DNA of 64,000 bases from Bosea sp. (in: a-proteobacteria) (GCA_023910605.1 JAAVVV010000001.1:3695160-3759159); one strand, 5' to 3'; shown: positions 34,739-44,598, counted from the first letter of the stretch. Notes: a model not told the origin generated them from the sequence alone. Program-made: numbers and translations.

Positions 34739-36102
34739 TGGACAGCATGTTGACAAAGGTTCTCGCCCATATCGACGCGCATCGCGATGGCTATGTCAGG
34801 CGCGTCATGGACTATGTCCGCCATCCTTCGATCAGCGCGCAGGATATCGGCATCGCCGAGGTGGGCGCGCTGCTGCTCGAGATGCTGCAGAAGCTTGGGC
34901 TGGAAGCGGAATCAATTCCGACCGAGCGTCACCCGATGATCCTCGGACGATGGCATGGCAAGCCGGGCGCACCGACCGTCATTCTCTACGGCCACTATGA
35001 CGTGCAGCCGCCCGAACCGCTTGAGTTATGGCTGAGCCCACCCTTTGAACCAACGATCCGCGACGGCCGCATATGGGCGCGCGGCATTGGCGACAACAAG
35101 GGCCAGCACTTTGCGCAACTCATGGCGATCGAGGCCCATCTCGCCGTGACCGGCTCATTGCCGTGCAACGTGATCGTTCTGCTGGAGGGAGAGGAGGAGA
35201 TCGGCAGCCCCCACATCGCCGATTTCGTGCGCGAGCACCGCGCCAGGCTGAAGGCGGACCTCGTGGTGACTGCCGATGGCCCGCTGCACACTTCCGGCCT
35301 GCCGATCGTGACATTTGGCGTGCGGGGGGTTGCCTCCTTCGAACTGCGCGCCCGCACGGCGACCCGAGATATGCATTCGGGCAACTACGGCGGCGTGGCG
35401 CCCAACGCGATCTGGACGCTGGTGCATCTGCTGGCCACCATGAAGAACGCCGCCGGCGAGATCACCATCGACGGCCTGCATGACAGGATCATTCCGCCAA
35501 CCAACGCCGAGCGGGAGGCTGCCGCGACCCTGCCGCTGGACCTTCCCGGGATCATGGGCGACCTCGGGCTCGCTCGCCTTGACGCACCCGTCGAACGGCC
35601 CTTCTACGACCGGCTGATGTTCCACCCGACGCTCACCATCAACGGCCTGCACGGGGGCTATGGCGGGCCGGGCAGCAAGACCGTGCTGCCCGCCCACGCC
35701 ATCGCCAAATGCGACATCCGCCTGGTGGAGGCCATGACGCCGGACGACGTGTTCGCCTGTGTGGCGGCGCATGTGGCGAAGCACGCCCCGGAGGTCGAGT
35801 TCGTGCCGCAAGGCGGCATGCTGCCATCAAAAACCTCGGTGGAATCGCCTTTCGCCCCAGCGGTTGTCGCAGCTTGCCGTCTGGGCAACGGCGTCGAGCC
35901 GCTCCTGTTCCCGGCCCTGGGCGGCAGCCTGCCGGATTATGTCTTCACGAAAATCCTGGGGTTGCCTGCCTTCGGCACGCCCTACGCCAATGCCGATGAA
36001 GCCAACCACGCGCCCAATGAGAACCTGAGCCTGGATTGCTTCCACAAGGGGATCAGGACCGGGGCCGCGCTGTTAAGTGAGTTGGGCCGGATGCAGGCTT
36101 AA
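34735..36102 (+). CDS. M20-family zinc dipeptidase
   Basis: 455-aa cytosolic metallopeptidase of the M20 family, of ArgE/DapE/CPG2-like dipeptidase type. Metal and catalytic motifs are YGHYDVQPPEPL (His87, Asp89), ARGIGDNKGQ (bridging Asp120), EGEEEIGSP (catalytic Glu about 153-154) and VTADGP. The dimerisation domain contains MHSGNYGGVAPN, and the late His is in DEANHAPNE. It likely cleaves dipeptides or N-carbamoyl/N-acyl amino acids released by the HyuAB reaction or brought in by the neighbouring peptide transporter. It ends 14 bp from the convergent oxidoreductase gene. Confidence 0.9.
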   Translation: MMDSMLTKVLAHIDAHRDGYVRRVMDYVRHPSISAQDIGIAEVGALLLEMLQKLGLEAESIPTERHPMILGRWHGKPGAPTVILYGHYDVQPPEPLELWLSPPFEPTIRDGRIWARGIGDNKGQHFAQLMAIEAHLAVTGSLPCNVIVLLEGEEEIGSPHIADFVREHRARLKADLVVTADGPLHTSGLPIVTFGVRGVASFELRARTATRDMHSGNYGGVAPNAIWTLVHLLATMKNAAGEITIDGLHDRIIPPTNAEREAAATLPLDLPGIMGDLGLARLDAPVERPFYDRLMFHPTLTINGLHGGYGGPGSKTVLPAHAIAKCDIRLVEAMTPDDVFACVAAHVAKHAPEVEFVPQGGMLPSKTSVESPFAPAVVAACRLGNGVEPLLFPALGGSLPDYVFTKILGLPAFGTPYANADEANHAPNENLSLDCFHKGIRTGAALLSELGRMQA

Positions 36103-36116
36103 GGCGACGGAAGGCT

Positions 36117-37121
36117 TCAATCCGCCGATGCGACCAACACCTTGCCGATGGCGGTTCCGCTTTCCTGCAGGGCATGGGCATCTGCCGTGTGTTCCATGGG
36201 AAAGATCCGCGCGATCATATGGGTCAGCAACCCACCGGACAGAAGCTCCGTGACGTGCCTGATGCCTGCACGGGCCCGTCCGTGCGTCAGCAGCATCCCC
36301 TGGACAATATGGATTGTCACCGCCCTGGATGCGAAGGCGTAGTATGGAAACAATGGCTCACGGACACGGCTGGATGAATAGCTCGCTATGATTCCATGTG
36401 GCTGGATGACGGCCTGATCCAGGGCAAGGTTGGCTCCGAAATCCACCTCAATGATGCGGTTGACGCCCCGTCCAGAGGTAAGCTGCATGATGTGCGCGCT
36501 TGCATCTGCCGCGCGGTAATCGACCGTAGCCCTCGCGCCCAGGCGCATTGCGATCCCGGCCTTCTCGGGGGAGCTTGCCGAGGCGATGACATCCGCACCG
36601 CCGAGCACCGCAATCTGGATGGCGTAGGCCGCCACGGCGCCGGCCCCGCCCTGCACAAGCACTGTCTGACCGGCCACAGGACCGTCGCGCAGCACCGCGT
36701 CATGGGCTGTCATGAACGGTACGCCAAGGCAGGCACCGACATCAAATCCGACGCCATGAGGCAATGGCACGGCATGGTCTTCATGGACAATCGCATACTC
36801 CGCCGCAGCCCCCGCGCCAGCGTAAGCGTCCGAGGCATGCATGACCCACACCCGCTCGCCGATGCGGGCCCCGGACACGCCGGAACCGACGGCGGCGACG
36901 ACACCAGCGCCGTCCGAATGAGGAATGACCCGCTCCGCGGGCAAGCTTCCGCCTGTCCAGCCCGAGCGTTTCTTCACATCATGTGGATTGACGCCCGAAA
37001 CCAGGACCCGGACCAGGACCTGATCGGGCCCAGGCTGCGGGCAGGCCAGATCGCCCAACCGAAGGACGTCCGCTGCCACGCCGCATTTCTCGTACCATAC
37101 CGCCCGCATCCTCCGAGGCAT
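36117..37121 (-). CDS. Quinone oxidoreductase / MDR-family dehydrogenase
   Basis: 334-aa NAD(P)H-dependent medium-chain reductase of the zinc-free QOR type. The N-terminal GroES-like domain (PGPDQVLVRVLVSGVNPHDV, PHSDGAGVVAAVG) is followed by a Rossmann domain with TVLVQGGAGAVAAYAIQIA. The structural and catalytic zinc ligands of alcohol dehydrogenases are absent. It is the last gene of the leftward operon, 5 bp after an M28 peptidase gene. Its metabolic role there is unclear; reduction of an unsaturated product is possible. Confidence 0.85.
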   Translation of the reverse strand: MPRRMRAVWYEKCGVAADVLRLGDLACPQPGPDQVLVRVLVSGVNPHDVKKRSGWTGGSLPAERVIPHSDGAGVVAAVGSGVSGARIGERVWVMHASDAYAGAGAAAEYAIVHEDHAVPLPHGVGFDVGACLGVPFMTAHDAVLRDGPVAGQTVLVQGGAGAVAAYAIQIAVLGGADVIASASSPEKAGIAMRLGARATVDYRAADASAHIMQLTSGRGVNRIIEVDFGANLALDQAVIQPHGIIASYSSSRVREPLFPYYAFASRAVTIHIVQGMLLTHGRARAGIRHVTELLSGGLLTHMIARIFPMEHTADAHALQESGTAIGKVLVASAD

Positions 37122-37126
37122 GGCGA

Positions 37127-38869
37127 TCAGGCCAACGCCCTGTCGATGATCTTCGCGGCCTCCCTGAGCGCGCCGAGATAACGATTCTGCCCGCGCAGCA
37201 GCTGTGTCTTGACAAAGCCGGCCTGCACGGCATCCGCGGCGGCGAGATCGCGGGCAGCGGCCAGTATTGGCAAGGGAGGGGCCGCATAAGCCGGATCATG
37301 CCGGAAACGGACTTGATTCGTGAAGTTGATCGGCACCAGCACCCGGGCAAGGCGCATGAGCGCCTCATTGGCCTTTGTCTCGCTGATGCTCTCCTTGCCG
37401 ATCTGCGCGTAGAGCTGGCTCAGTTTCACCGCGAGGGCCTGCGTGGCCCGATCCGCCGGGGACAGGTCGAAAGCCTTGCCCGCGGCCTTCTGATAGCTTG
37501 CTATGGTTGCCAGGAACTCGGCTGCCGCTGCCCGCCAGTCCACCGGCAGATACGCTGCATTGGCATGGCGCAGGACCGAGAGAAGATAGATCCGCATGTC
37601 CGTCATCAGCACGGATTTGTCGGCGATTTCGAGCGTGTCGTTCTCCGTGTGCCAGGCGATGTTTCCGCCGCAGCCGGAGACGGCGTAGTAGTTCTTCTGC
37701 GCCCGCAGATCATCCGGCATGGTGGACGACAGCATGTAGTAACTCGAGATTCCGATATTGTTGAACGAGTAGTCTCCCGCCTGGTTCGGACGTTTGAACT
37801 TCGGTTTCTGGCCCGCGATTTCAGAGATGATCTCGCTGACATGCCCATGGGCCTCCGGCATGCAGGTGGTCTGATGATAGCTCGTGGCCCAGCGGCAACC
37901 GGGACTGTCGCAGTTGATCTGCGCGACGCAGGCCTCGTCGAGATCTTCCGCGAAATGGTCGGCGAACCAGGTGGAGCCAGCATAGCGGCCCGTGGAGTGG
38001 CCGGGCCACCAGGCAATGCACACGGACCGGCGCAGCTCCGCGCGGTTCTTGTTCAGCACCCGCGCCAGTTCCAGAAGCGTGGCGTCGCCGGTGGCGTTGT
38101 CGCCAATGCCGACCTCCCAGGAATCGTAATGCCCATGGACCAGCACGAACCGATCCGGCTCCGTGGCGCCGGGAATGGTGACCACAGGCACCTTCTGCGG
38201 AAACCAGCCCTCCAGCATCTCCGTGAAGACCTTGGCCGACTGACCTGCCCTGGCGGCCGCGATCAACTCCTGTCCGTCGGGATCGCTGACGGCAACGACC
38301 GGTATTTTCGGCTTGCGCGGCAGGTCATCAAGATCGGGAGATCCCCAGATCGTCGTGCAGGTTCCCCAATGGATGTCGATGCCGGGATTGACGGCAATGA
38401 CGGCCCTTGCCCCCCATTCCTCCAGCAGCGAGCAGGTGCCGGGGTTCGCGAAGCCGTTCAGGATGGCGATCTTGCCGCCGACCCGCGTCGGACCATCCGC
38501 GCCGCCGTCCTTGAAGATCTCCTTTGGATCACGGGTGTAGGACCGGAATCTCTCCTCGTCGGCATCCATGTAGACCAGCTCGCCCGAAAGCCCGCCGGGG
38601 ACGGAGACGGACATCGACGGCGGCTTCGCCCGGAAGGTCTTGCGGCCAAGCTTGACCGAGGCGCTGATCGGCACCGACAGGAAGATTGTGGGCTTGTGCA
38701 TCTCGAACGGGATGCCGAGTTTCTTCAATCGTCGGCCAATAGCGTCGGCCCCCTTGTTCACATCGTCGGGCATCCACCGGTGCAGGGTCGAGAAGGTCTC
38801 GACAAGCTCCCACGGCGTATCCAGCGAGATATCGGCCAGGATGGCTTTCTCGACCTTTGTCAGCGGCAT
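37127..38869 (-). CDS. M28-like peptidase with altered Glu motif (paralogue 1)
   Basis: 580 aa with the M28 fold and a PA-like insert (VGGKIAILNGFANPG). Metal-site motifs are HGHYDSWEVGIGDNATGDA (His and Asp), NCDSPGCRW (Asp) and AWHTENDTLE (late His). The segment that normally carries the catalytic Glu-Glu pair (…EE.G..GS) reads WWPGHSTGRYAGSTWFADH, with His-Ser where Glu-Glu is expected. ATG 38869 has GGGGGAG 8 nt upstream; GTG 38878 is an alternative. No signal peptide, so probably cytosolic. It shares this change with its neighbour paralogue. Substrate is probably a peptide or acylated amino acid imported by the adjacent ABC system. Confidence 0.82.
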   Translation of the reverse strand: MPLTKVEKAILADISLDTPWELVETFSTLHRWMPDDVNKGADAIGRRLKKLGIPFEMHKPTIFLSVPISASVKLGRKTFRAKPPSMSVSVPGGLSGELVYMDADEERFRSYTRDPKEIFKDGGADGPTRVGGKIAILNGFANPGTCSLLEEWGARAVIAVNPGIDIHWGTCTTIWGSPDLDDLPRKPKIPVVAVSDPDGQELIAAARAGQSAKVFTEMLEGWFPQKVPVVTIPGATEPDRFVLVHGHYDSWEVGIGDNATGDATLLELARVLNKNRAELRRSVCIAWWPGHSTGRYAGSTWFADHFAEDLDEACVAQINCDSPGCRWATSYHQTTCMPEAHGHVSEIISEIAGQKPKFKRPNQAGDYSFNNIGISSYYMLSSTMPDDLRAQKNYYAVSGCGGNIAWHTENDTLEIADKSVLMTDMRIYLLSVLRHANAAYLPVDWRAAAAEFLATIASYQKAAGKAFDLSPADRATQALAVKLSQLYAQIGKESISETKANEALMRLARVLVPINFTNQVRFRHDPAYAAPPLPILAAARDLAAADAVQAGFVKTQLLRGQNRYLGALREAAKIIDRALA

Positions 38870-38903
38870 GTGATGCACTCCCCCGGGCGTTTCCTGAATT
38901 GCG

Positions 38904-40619
38904 TCATTGCAATGCTGCTGCGGCGAGCGACTCCGCCTCGCGGAGTGCGGCGATGTAGCGGTTCTGGCCGCGCACCAGCTGCGTCCTCGCGAAACCCAAC
39001 TTTACCTTGTCCATGCCCTTCAGCTGTGTCGCAGCGGCAAGGGTGGGCAGCGGTTGAACCGGCGTCGCTGGATCGTGCCGGAAGCGCGGACCGGTCGTGT
39101 AGTTGATGGGCACCAGAATGCGAGCGAGCTTCTGGATGACGGCATTGGCCACGCCGGGCGCGACCTTGCCCCTGGCCGCCGCCTTGTGAAATCGGTCGAG
39201 CGTGCCGGCCAGATGTTCCGTTGCGGACACTGCATCGGAGAAATCGAAGGCCTTGCCGGCGGCCTTTTGATAGCCTGCTATGGTTTCACTGAACTCCTCG
39301 ACCTGCGCCCGCCAGTCAAACGGCAGAAGTTCAGCATCGGCAATTCCCGCCACAACCTCGCAATAGACCTTGATATCGCGCAGCAGAATGTCCCGGTCCG
39401 CGATGTCCAGCGTGTCGTTCTCTGTGTGCCAGGCAATGTTCCCGCCGCATCCGCCCACGGTGTAGTAGCCTTTATTGGCCCTGAGTGCATCCGGCATGGT
39501 GGAGGACAGCATCAGCAGGCTGGACAGGCCGATATTGTTGAACGAGTAGTCGCCCGCTCGGTGCGGTCGCTCGCCGTGGCTGTCCAATCCGGCCACGGCC
39601 TTGATGACGGAGCGCGCGAAGCCCTCCGTCTCCTTCATCCAGGATACATCCTTGAATTCGGTGGCCCAGCGGCAGCCCGGACTGTCGCAGTTGACCTGCG
39701 CCACGCAATTCGCATCGAGATCGAGCGCGAAGTGATCGGCAAACCAGGTGGAGCCGGCGTAGCGCCCGGTGGAATGTCCGGGCCACCACGCGATACGAAC
39801 CGAGCGCCGCAATGCGCCGGCGTGCTTCGCCAGCACCCGCGCGATCTCCAGCATTGTCGCATCGCCGGTTGCATTGTCGCCCACACCCACGTCCCATGAA
39901 TCATAATGGCCATGCAGCAGCACGAATTTCTCGGGCTCGACGGAGCCTCTGATTTCGGCAACCGGAACCTTCTGCTTGAACCAGCCCTCTTCGAGATGGG
40001 CCTTCATGGTGATCTTCTGGCCCGTGCCGGCCAGCTTGATCAGCGCATTGCCATCCGCATTATTGACCGCAACGACGGGAATGCCGGGCTTGCGCGGCAG
40101 ATCATCCAGATCGGGTGTTCCCCAGATGGAGGTGCAAATGCCCCAGTGGACGTCAACCCCCGGATTGACCGCGATGACGCCGACGGCCCCGGCCAACTCA
40201 AACTCGCGGATCTTCTGGGGAAAGGCGAAGCCTTCCGAAACCGCGATGCGGCCCTTGAGCTCCGCCATGTCCGTGACGATCTGGTTGCGGTGGAACAGCT
40301 TGCCAATGGATTTGGAATAGGCCGCCGGCACATAGGCCACCTCCGCCGTCACGCCCCCGGTTGCCACCGCATAAGCCGGGGGCTTGGCCCGCATCACCGT
40401 GCCACCGACTGTGACCGATGCGTCGAACGGGATCGAGAGGTAGATCGCCGGTTCATGAACGGTGACGGGGACACCATGCTCCTTGAGCCGCTTGACGATC
40501 ATGTCTGCGCTCTTGTTGACATCCTTGGGCTGCCAGCGCGGCGTCCTGGCAAAAAGTTCCACCAGCTCCCAAGGGGCATCCAGAGTGATGTCCTTGAGGA
40601 GCGACTGGTGCGTTTTCAT
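38904..40619 (-). CDS. M28-like peptidase with altered Glu motif (paralogue 2)
   Basis: 571-aa tandem paralogue of the preceding protein and similar throughout. Motifs are HGHYDSWDVGVGDNATGDA, WWPGHSTGRYAGSTWFADH, NCDSPGCRW and AWHTENDTLDIAD. The Glu-Glu pair is again replaced. Divergence is greatest at the C-terminus and in the segment after NCDSPGCRW, which may shape specificity. The ATG at 40619 follows GAGGA. It sits between the oppF-like ATPase gene (21 bp away) and paralogue 1, so the pair probably arose by tandem duplication inside the operon. Confidence 0.82.
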   Translation of the reverse strand: MKTHQSLLKDITLDAPWELVELFARTPRWQPKDVNKSADMIVKRLKEHGVPVTVHEPAIYLSIPFDASVTVGGTVMRAKPPAYAVATGGVTAEVAYVPAAYSKSIGKLFHRNQIVTDMAELKGRIAVSEGFAFPQKIREFELAGAVGVIAVNPGVDVHWGICTSIWGTPDLDDLPRKPGIPVVAVNNADGNALIKLAGTGQKITMKAHLEEGWFKQKVPVAEIRGSVEPEKFVLLHGHYDSWDVGVGDNATGDATMLEIARVLAKHAGALRRSVRIAWWPGHSTGRYAGSTWFADHFALDLDANCVAQVNCDSPGCRWATEFKDVSWMKETEGFARSVIKAVAGLDSHGERPHRAGDYSFNNIGLSSLLMLSSTMPDALRANKGYYTVGGCGGNIAWHTENDTLDIADRDILLRDIKVYCEVVAGIADAELLPFDWRAQVEEFSETIAGYQKAAGKAFDFSDAVSATEHLAGTLDRFHKAAARGKVAPGVANAVIQKLARILVPINYTTGPRFRHDPATPVQPLPTLAAATQLKGMDKVKLGFARTQLVRGQNRYIAALREAESLAAAALQ

Positions 40620-40640
40620 GGTGCAAATCCTCTTCGGTGC

Positions 40641-41636
40641 TCAGACGAGATGGCAGGCTGCTCGCCGATCCGGGGCAACCGGGCGCAACGCCGGCTCCTC
40701 CTCGGCACAGCGCGCAATGGCGACAGGGCAACGTTCGCGGAAGGCGCAACCCTTGGGCTGTCCTCTGGCATCGGAAACATTTCCGATGATCGGCAGGGGC
40801 GCCCTTGACTGATCGACGCGCGGCACGGGCACGGCCTGCATGAGGGCGCGCGTGTAGGGATGTTGCGGTGAATTGAGCAGTTCCGCCGTCGGACCTTCCT
40901 CGACGATGCGGCCGAGATACATGACCAGCGTGCGGGAACAGACGTAACGCACCAGGGCGAGATCATGCGAAATGTAGAGTGCGGCGAGGCCAAGCGACAC
41001 TCTGACGTCGCGCATGACGTTGAGAACGCCGGCGCGGACGGACACATCCAGCATGGATACCGGTTCATCCGCCACGATGAAAGCGGGTTCAAGCACCAGC
41101 GCCCGCGCCAGGACGATGCGCTGGAGCTGCCCGCCCGAAAGCTGGTGCGGGTAAAGACCTTCGAAGCGGGCAAGGGGAGGCAGCTTCACCTGGGCCAGCG
41201 CCTTCTCCACCCGATCGCGATGCGTGGCGCGTTCGGCCCCCGTATTCACCAGCGGTTCCGCCAGCACCCGCTCGATCGTGAAGCGCGGGTTCAGCGCGTC
41301 GAAAGGATTCTGGAACACCAGCTGCGCACGCTTACGGAATGTGATGAGGGCTGCACCCGTGAGACCGGCGATCGGCGCGCCGTCGAATACGATGTCGCCA
41401 GCGGAAGGCTCTATCAGCTTGAGCAGAAGGCGACCGGTGGTGGTCTTGCCACAGCCGGATTCTCCTAGCAAACCGATGCTCTCGCCGGGCTGGATGAGGA
41501 GATCCACCTGGTTGACCGCATAAACATCCGCCCGCACCTTGGCGAACAGATCGGAGAGACGCTGAGGCGGCGCGAAGCGTTTGGAGAGACCGCGCGCCTC
41601 CACCAGCGCTGGGGTGGCGGTCACGCCGGCAGCCAT
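40641..41636 (-). CDS. Oligopeptide ABC transporter ATPase, OppF/DppF type
   Basis: 331-aa ATPase with Walker A GESGCGKTTTGRLLL, signature LSGGQLQRIVLARAL and Walker B FIVADEPVSMLD. The C-terminal cysteine-containing oligopeptide motif (RERCPVAIARCAEEEP) binds a 4Fe-4S cluster in relatives. It overlaps the OppD-type gene by 16 nt. It energises peptide import with the OppD homologue. Confidence 0.93.
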   Translation of the reverse strand: MAAGVTATPALVEARGLSKRFAPPQRLSDLFAKVRADVYAVNQVDLLIQPGESIGLLGESGCGKTTTGRLLLKLIEPSAGDIVFDGAPIAGLTGAALITFRKRAQLVFQNPFDALNPRFTIERVLAEPLVNTGAERATHRDRVEKALAQVKLPPLARFEGLYPHQLSGGQLQRIVLARALVLEPAFIVADEPVSMLDVSVRAGVLNVMRDVRVSLGLAALYISHDLALVRYVCSRTLVMYLGRIVEEGPTAELLNSPQHPYTRALMQAVPVPRVDQSRAPLPIIGNVSDARGQPKGCAFRERCPVAIARCAEEEPALRPVAPDRRAACHLV

Positions 41637-42631
41637 GTGGCGGTCTCCCTGGCCCGGGGCCTCAAGGCCTCCGCTTCGTTGGCGCGATGGCAGGCGATTG
41701 CCGCGCCATCGGCGTCCCTCAGTGTGACGGGATCATCCACCGCGCACCGCTCCAGCGCGAACGGGCAGCGCGGCTGAAAGCGGCAACCGGCTGGCGGCGA
41801 TGCGAGGTCGGGCGGACTGCCGTCAATGGGGACAAGCTCATTTGCCGCGCCCTCCAGATCCGGGAACGCATTGGTGAGCCCCATCATGTAGGGGTGGCGC
41901 GGATGCTCCAGAACCGCGCCGGTGGAGCCATCCTCGACGATGCGGCCTGCATACATCACCACAACCTTGTCGCTCACATAGGCGACCACGCTGATGTCAT
42001 GCGTCACGAGGATCATCGACAGCGAGAGCTTGCGCTGCAGATCGCGAATGACATCGAGGATTTGGCGCTGGACGATGACATCGAGCGCCGTGACTGGTTC
42101 ATCGGCGATGACCAGGCTGGGGTTCAGCGCCAGCGCCATCGCGATGGCGACGCGCTGGCGCATGCCGCCGGAGAACTGGTGCGGATATTCATCGAGACGT
42201 CCCGGATTGAGCCCCACCATGTCGAATAGCTCTGCGGCGCGAGCCCGGGCGTCGTTGCGGCTCTTGCCGCCACGCTCCACCAGCACCTCCTCGATCTGAT
42301 GGCCAATGCGGTAGACGGGGTCCAATGAATTCATGGCGCTTTGCGGAACAAAAGAAATCTCCCGCCAGCGCATGTCCAGCCAGTGCCGTGGCGGCGCCGC
42401 CACGAGATCGCGGCCCTTGAACACGAGTTCGCCGCCTGCAATGCGCGCGCTCTGATGCAACACGCCGGTTATCGAGCGCGCCACCGTCGTCTTGCCGCAG
42501 CCGGATTCGCCCACCAAACCGACGATCGTCCCCTTTGGCACGCTGAAGCTCACCCCATCGACAGCCCGGACTACGCCGCGCGACGTCCGGTATTCGATCG
42601 CGAGGTTTCTGACGTCGAGGACCGGCTCCAC
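41621..42631 (-). CDS. Oligopeptide ABC transporter ATPase, OppD/DppD type
   Basis: 336-aa ATPase with Walker A GESGCGKTTVARSI, signature FSGGMRQRVAIAMAL, Walker B LVIADEPVTALD and H-loop LVTHDISVVA. The C-terminal motif is CRFQPRCPFALERC. A GTG start at 42631 is chosen because GAGGAG lies 6 nt upstream and it falls just after the permease stop. A long in-frame upstream extension is only antisense-like read-through of the permease gene. Confidence 0.9.
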   Translation of the reverse strand: MEPVLDVRNLAIEYRTSRGVVRAVDGVSFSVPKGTIVGLVGESGCGKTTVARSITGVLHQSARIAGGELVFKGRDLVAAPPRHWLDMRWREISFVPQSAMNSLDPVYRIGHQIEEVLVERGGKSRNDARARAAELFDMVGLNPGRLDEYPHQFSGGMRQRVAIAMALALNPSLVIADEPVTALDVIVQRQILDVIRDLQRKLSLSMILVTHDISVVAYVSDKVVVMYAGRIVEDGSTGAVLEHPRHPYMMGLTNAFPDLEGAANELVPIDGSPPDLASPPAGCRFQPRCPFALERCAVDDPVTLRDADGAAIACHRANEAEALRPRARETATWLPA

Positions 42632-42633
42632 GC

Positions 42634-43536
42634 TCAGCTCCTCAATTTCGGAAACAGGACTTCCTCGGCGCCCCGCGCCAGGAAGAAGCCGGCGATGACG
42701 ACGAGGATGATGCAGATGCCGGGCGGGAGAAACCAGTTCCAGCTGCCGCGCGACAGCGCCTGCGACACGAACGCATCCTGCAGCATGAAGCCCCAGGACA
42801 TGCGCGAGGGATCCCCGAAGCCGACGAAGCTCACGGCGGCTTCCGTGAGGATGGCCCAGCCAATTGCGACAGACCCATACAGAAAGGTCAGCGGGAGGAT
42901 GTTGGGGGCGACATGCGTGAAAAGGATGCGCATGTCCGATGCGCCGGTGACGCGAGCTGCCTCGACATAGGCCCGCTCCTTCACCGTGAGCACCTGCGCG
43001 CGGATGACCCGCGCGGTGTTGGGCCAGAGAAGCAGCGCCACAGCGATGACGACATTCCACGTGTTGGCGCGGAAGAAGCCCGATAGCACGATGACGAATG
43101 GCAGGAACGGGATGGCGAGCGCCACATCCGCCAACCGCATCAGGACCGAGTCGATCCGCCCCCCGAAATAGCCCGACAGCAGGCCGATCAGCGTGCCGAT
43201 GGCTGCAACGGAGACCGCAGCTGTGAACCCGACCATCAGCGCGTTGCGCGATCCAGCGACCAGTTGCGAGTAGATGTCCCGCCCGAGATTGGTCGTGCCC
43301 AATAGGAAGGCACCGCCCGGTGGCTGGTTGTTCGCCACCCGCCCGTTGGGCCTGAAAAGGATTTGCGATGGATCATGCGTCATCAACTGATCGGCAAAGA
43401 TCGCCACCAGGATGAGCACGAGATAGATCGCAAGGCCCGTCACAGAGAAGGGATCGCGCAGGATGCGCGCTGCACCGTCGCGGAGGGCGCTGCGGCCAGG
43501 CGCTGGCGACGTGCCGATAGCAGACGAGCTAGCCAT
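42634..43536 (-). CDS. Peptide ABC transporter permease, DppC type
   Basis: 300-aa permease with six membrane segments. After an N-terminal cytoplasmic leader comes VTGLAIYLVLILVAIFADQL, the FLLGTTNLGRDIYSQLVAGS motif typical of DppC/OppC, and the EAA loop YVEAARVTGASDMRILFTHV. It pairs with the DppB-type permease, whose gene it overlaps by 8 nt. Confidence 0.93.
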   Translation of the reverse strand: MASSSAIGTSPAPGRSALRDGAARILRDPFSVTGLAIYLVLILVAIFADQLMTHDPSQILFRPNGRVANNQPPGGAFLLGTTNLGRDIYSQLVAGSRNALMVGFTAAVSVAAIGTLIGLLSGYFGGRIDSVLMRLADVALAIPFLPFVIVLSGFFRANTWNVVIAVALLLWPNTARVIRAQVLTVKERAYVEAARVTGASDMRILFTHVAPNILPLTFLYGSVAIGWAILTEAAVSFVGFGDPSRMSWGFMLQDAFVSQALSRGSWNWFLPPGICIILVVIAGFFLARGAEEVLFPKLRS

Positions 43537-44497
43537 GGGACACCCGCGGATCGAGCAGGCCGTAAAGAAGGTCCACGAGGAAGTTGAGCGTGATCAGCAC
43601 CAGGCTGATCAGGAAGAACGCACCTTGCGCCAGAGGATAGTCGCTCTGCGAAACGGCTGCCACGAGGAGACGGCCGAGGCCCGGCCAGGAAAACACTGTC
43701 TCCACCACGACATTGCCGCCCAGTGTCGCCCCCAGCCCGAGCGCGAACGCTGTGACCACGGGCAGCAAGGCGTTCCGCGCCGCATGGTGCAGCGTAATGC
43801 GCCATGGCGACAGTCCCTTGATGCGCGCCATGGTGATGAATTCATCATGCAGGATGTCCAGCATGGTTGACCGCATCAGCAGCAGTGGCAACCCCTGCAG
43901 GTAAAGCGCCAGTGTCAATGCCGGCAAGGCCAGATGCAGGGCGAAATCGCGCGAAAAGATGCGGCTCCATTCGCTCGAATAAGCCGCTCCCGGGCTGTTT
44001 GCCCCACCAGCCGGGAACCAGCCCAGGGTGAAGGCGAAAATGGTCAGGAGGATCATGCCGATCCAGAATTCGGGGGCCGCGCGCGTGGCCAGAGCTGCCG
44101 GAACAATGATGCCCTCGGCAACCGTTCCGCGCTTGGTGGCAAGCCAGGCCCCCGCCAGGATGCCGAAGACATAAGCCAGCACCAGACCCGTGATCGTTAG
44201 GATCAGCGTGTTGGGAAGAGCTGACTTCAGCACGTCCCAGACCGGCTCACGCCGGAAAAAGGACATGCCCAGATTCCCCTGGCAAAGGTTCCAGATGTAG
44301 ATGACGTATTGTTCGTAGAGAGGTCGATCGAGCCCGAACTGCGCCATTATCAGGCGCTGGTCGTCCTCGGAGAGCTGTTCGTTGATGTACGCCGCAAGCG
44401 GGTTGCCAGGCATGAGGCGAAACATCAGGAACAGGATGGTGACGACAGCCCACAGCACGAAGATCGAATGCACCAGCCGGCGCAGCGCATAGCTCAT
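43529..44497 (-). CDS. Peptide ABC transporter permease, DppB type
   Basis: 322 aa from ATG 44497. It has the usual DppB beginning MSYALRRLVHSIFVLWAVV, then RLMPGNPLAAYINEQLSEDD, six helices, and an EAA loop ending in MARIKGLSPWRITLHHAARN. A GTG at 44515 would add six residues. It follows the binding-protein gene after about 100 bp. Confidence 0.92.
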   Translation of the reverse strand: MSYALRRLVHSIFVLWAVVTILFLMFRLMPGNPLAAYINEQLSEDDQRLIMAQFGLDRPLYEQYVIYIWNLCQGNLGMSFFRREPVWDVLKSALPNTLILTITGLVLAYVFGILAGAWLATKRGTVAEGIIVPAALATRAAPEFWIGMILLTIFAFTLGWFPAGGANSPGAAYSSEWSRIFSRDFALHLALPALTLALYLQGLPLLLMRSTMLDILHDEFITMARIKGLSPWRITLHHAARNALLPVVTAFALGLGATLGGNVVVETVFSWPGLGRLLVAAVSQSDYPLAQGAFFLISLVLITLNFLVDLLYGLLDPRVSHG

Positions 44498-44598
44498 GGC
44501 CAGACGACCAGCCACGCGCTGCCGCCTGACCCTTCGCTCTCCGCAGGGCCGATGGAAGCCGTTTCGGCTGGGCAGTGAGACTGGACCATCACCAGCAC

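Noticed and set aside
37298..39106. 602-codon plus-strand open frame opposite the M28 peptidase gene
   Set aside because: Antisense shadow caused by high GC; low-complexity translation without domains, while the minus strand encodes a clear peptidase.
41621..43060. Longer start for the OppD-type ATPase at 43060
   Set aside because: The extra 140 residues lie entirely over the DppC permease gene and resemble no protein; GTG 42631 has a good ribosome binding site.
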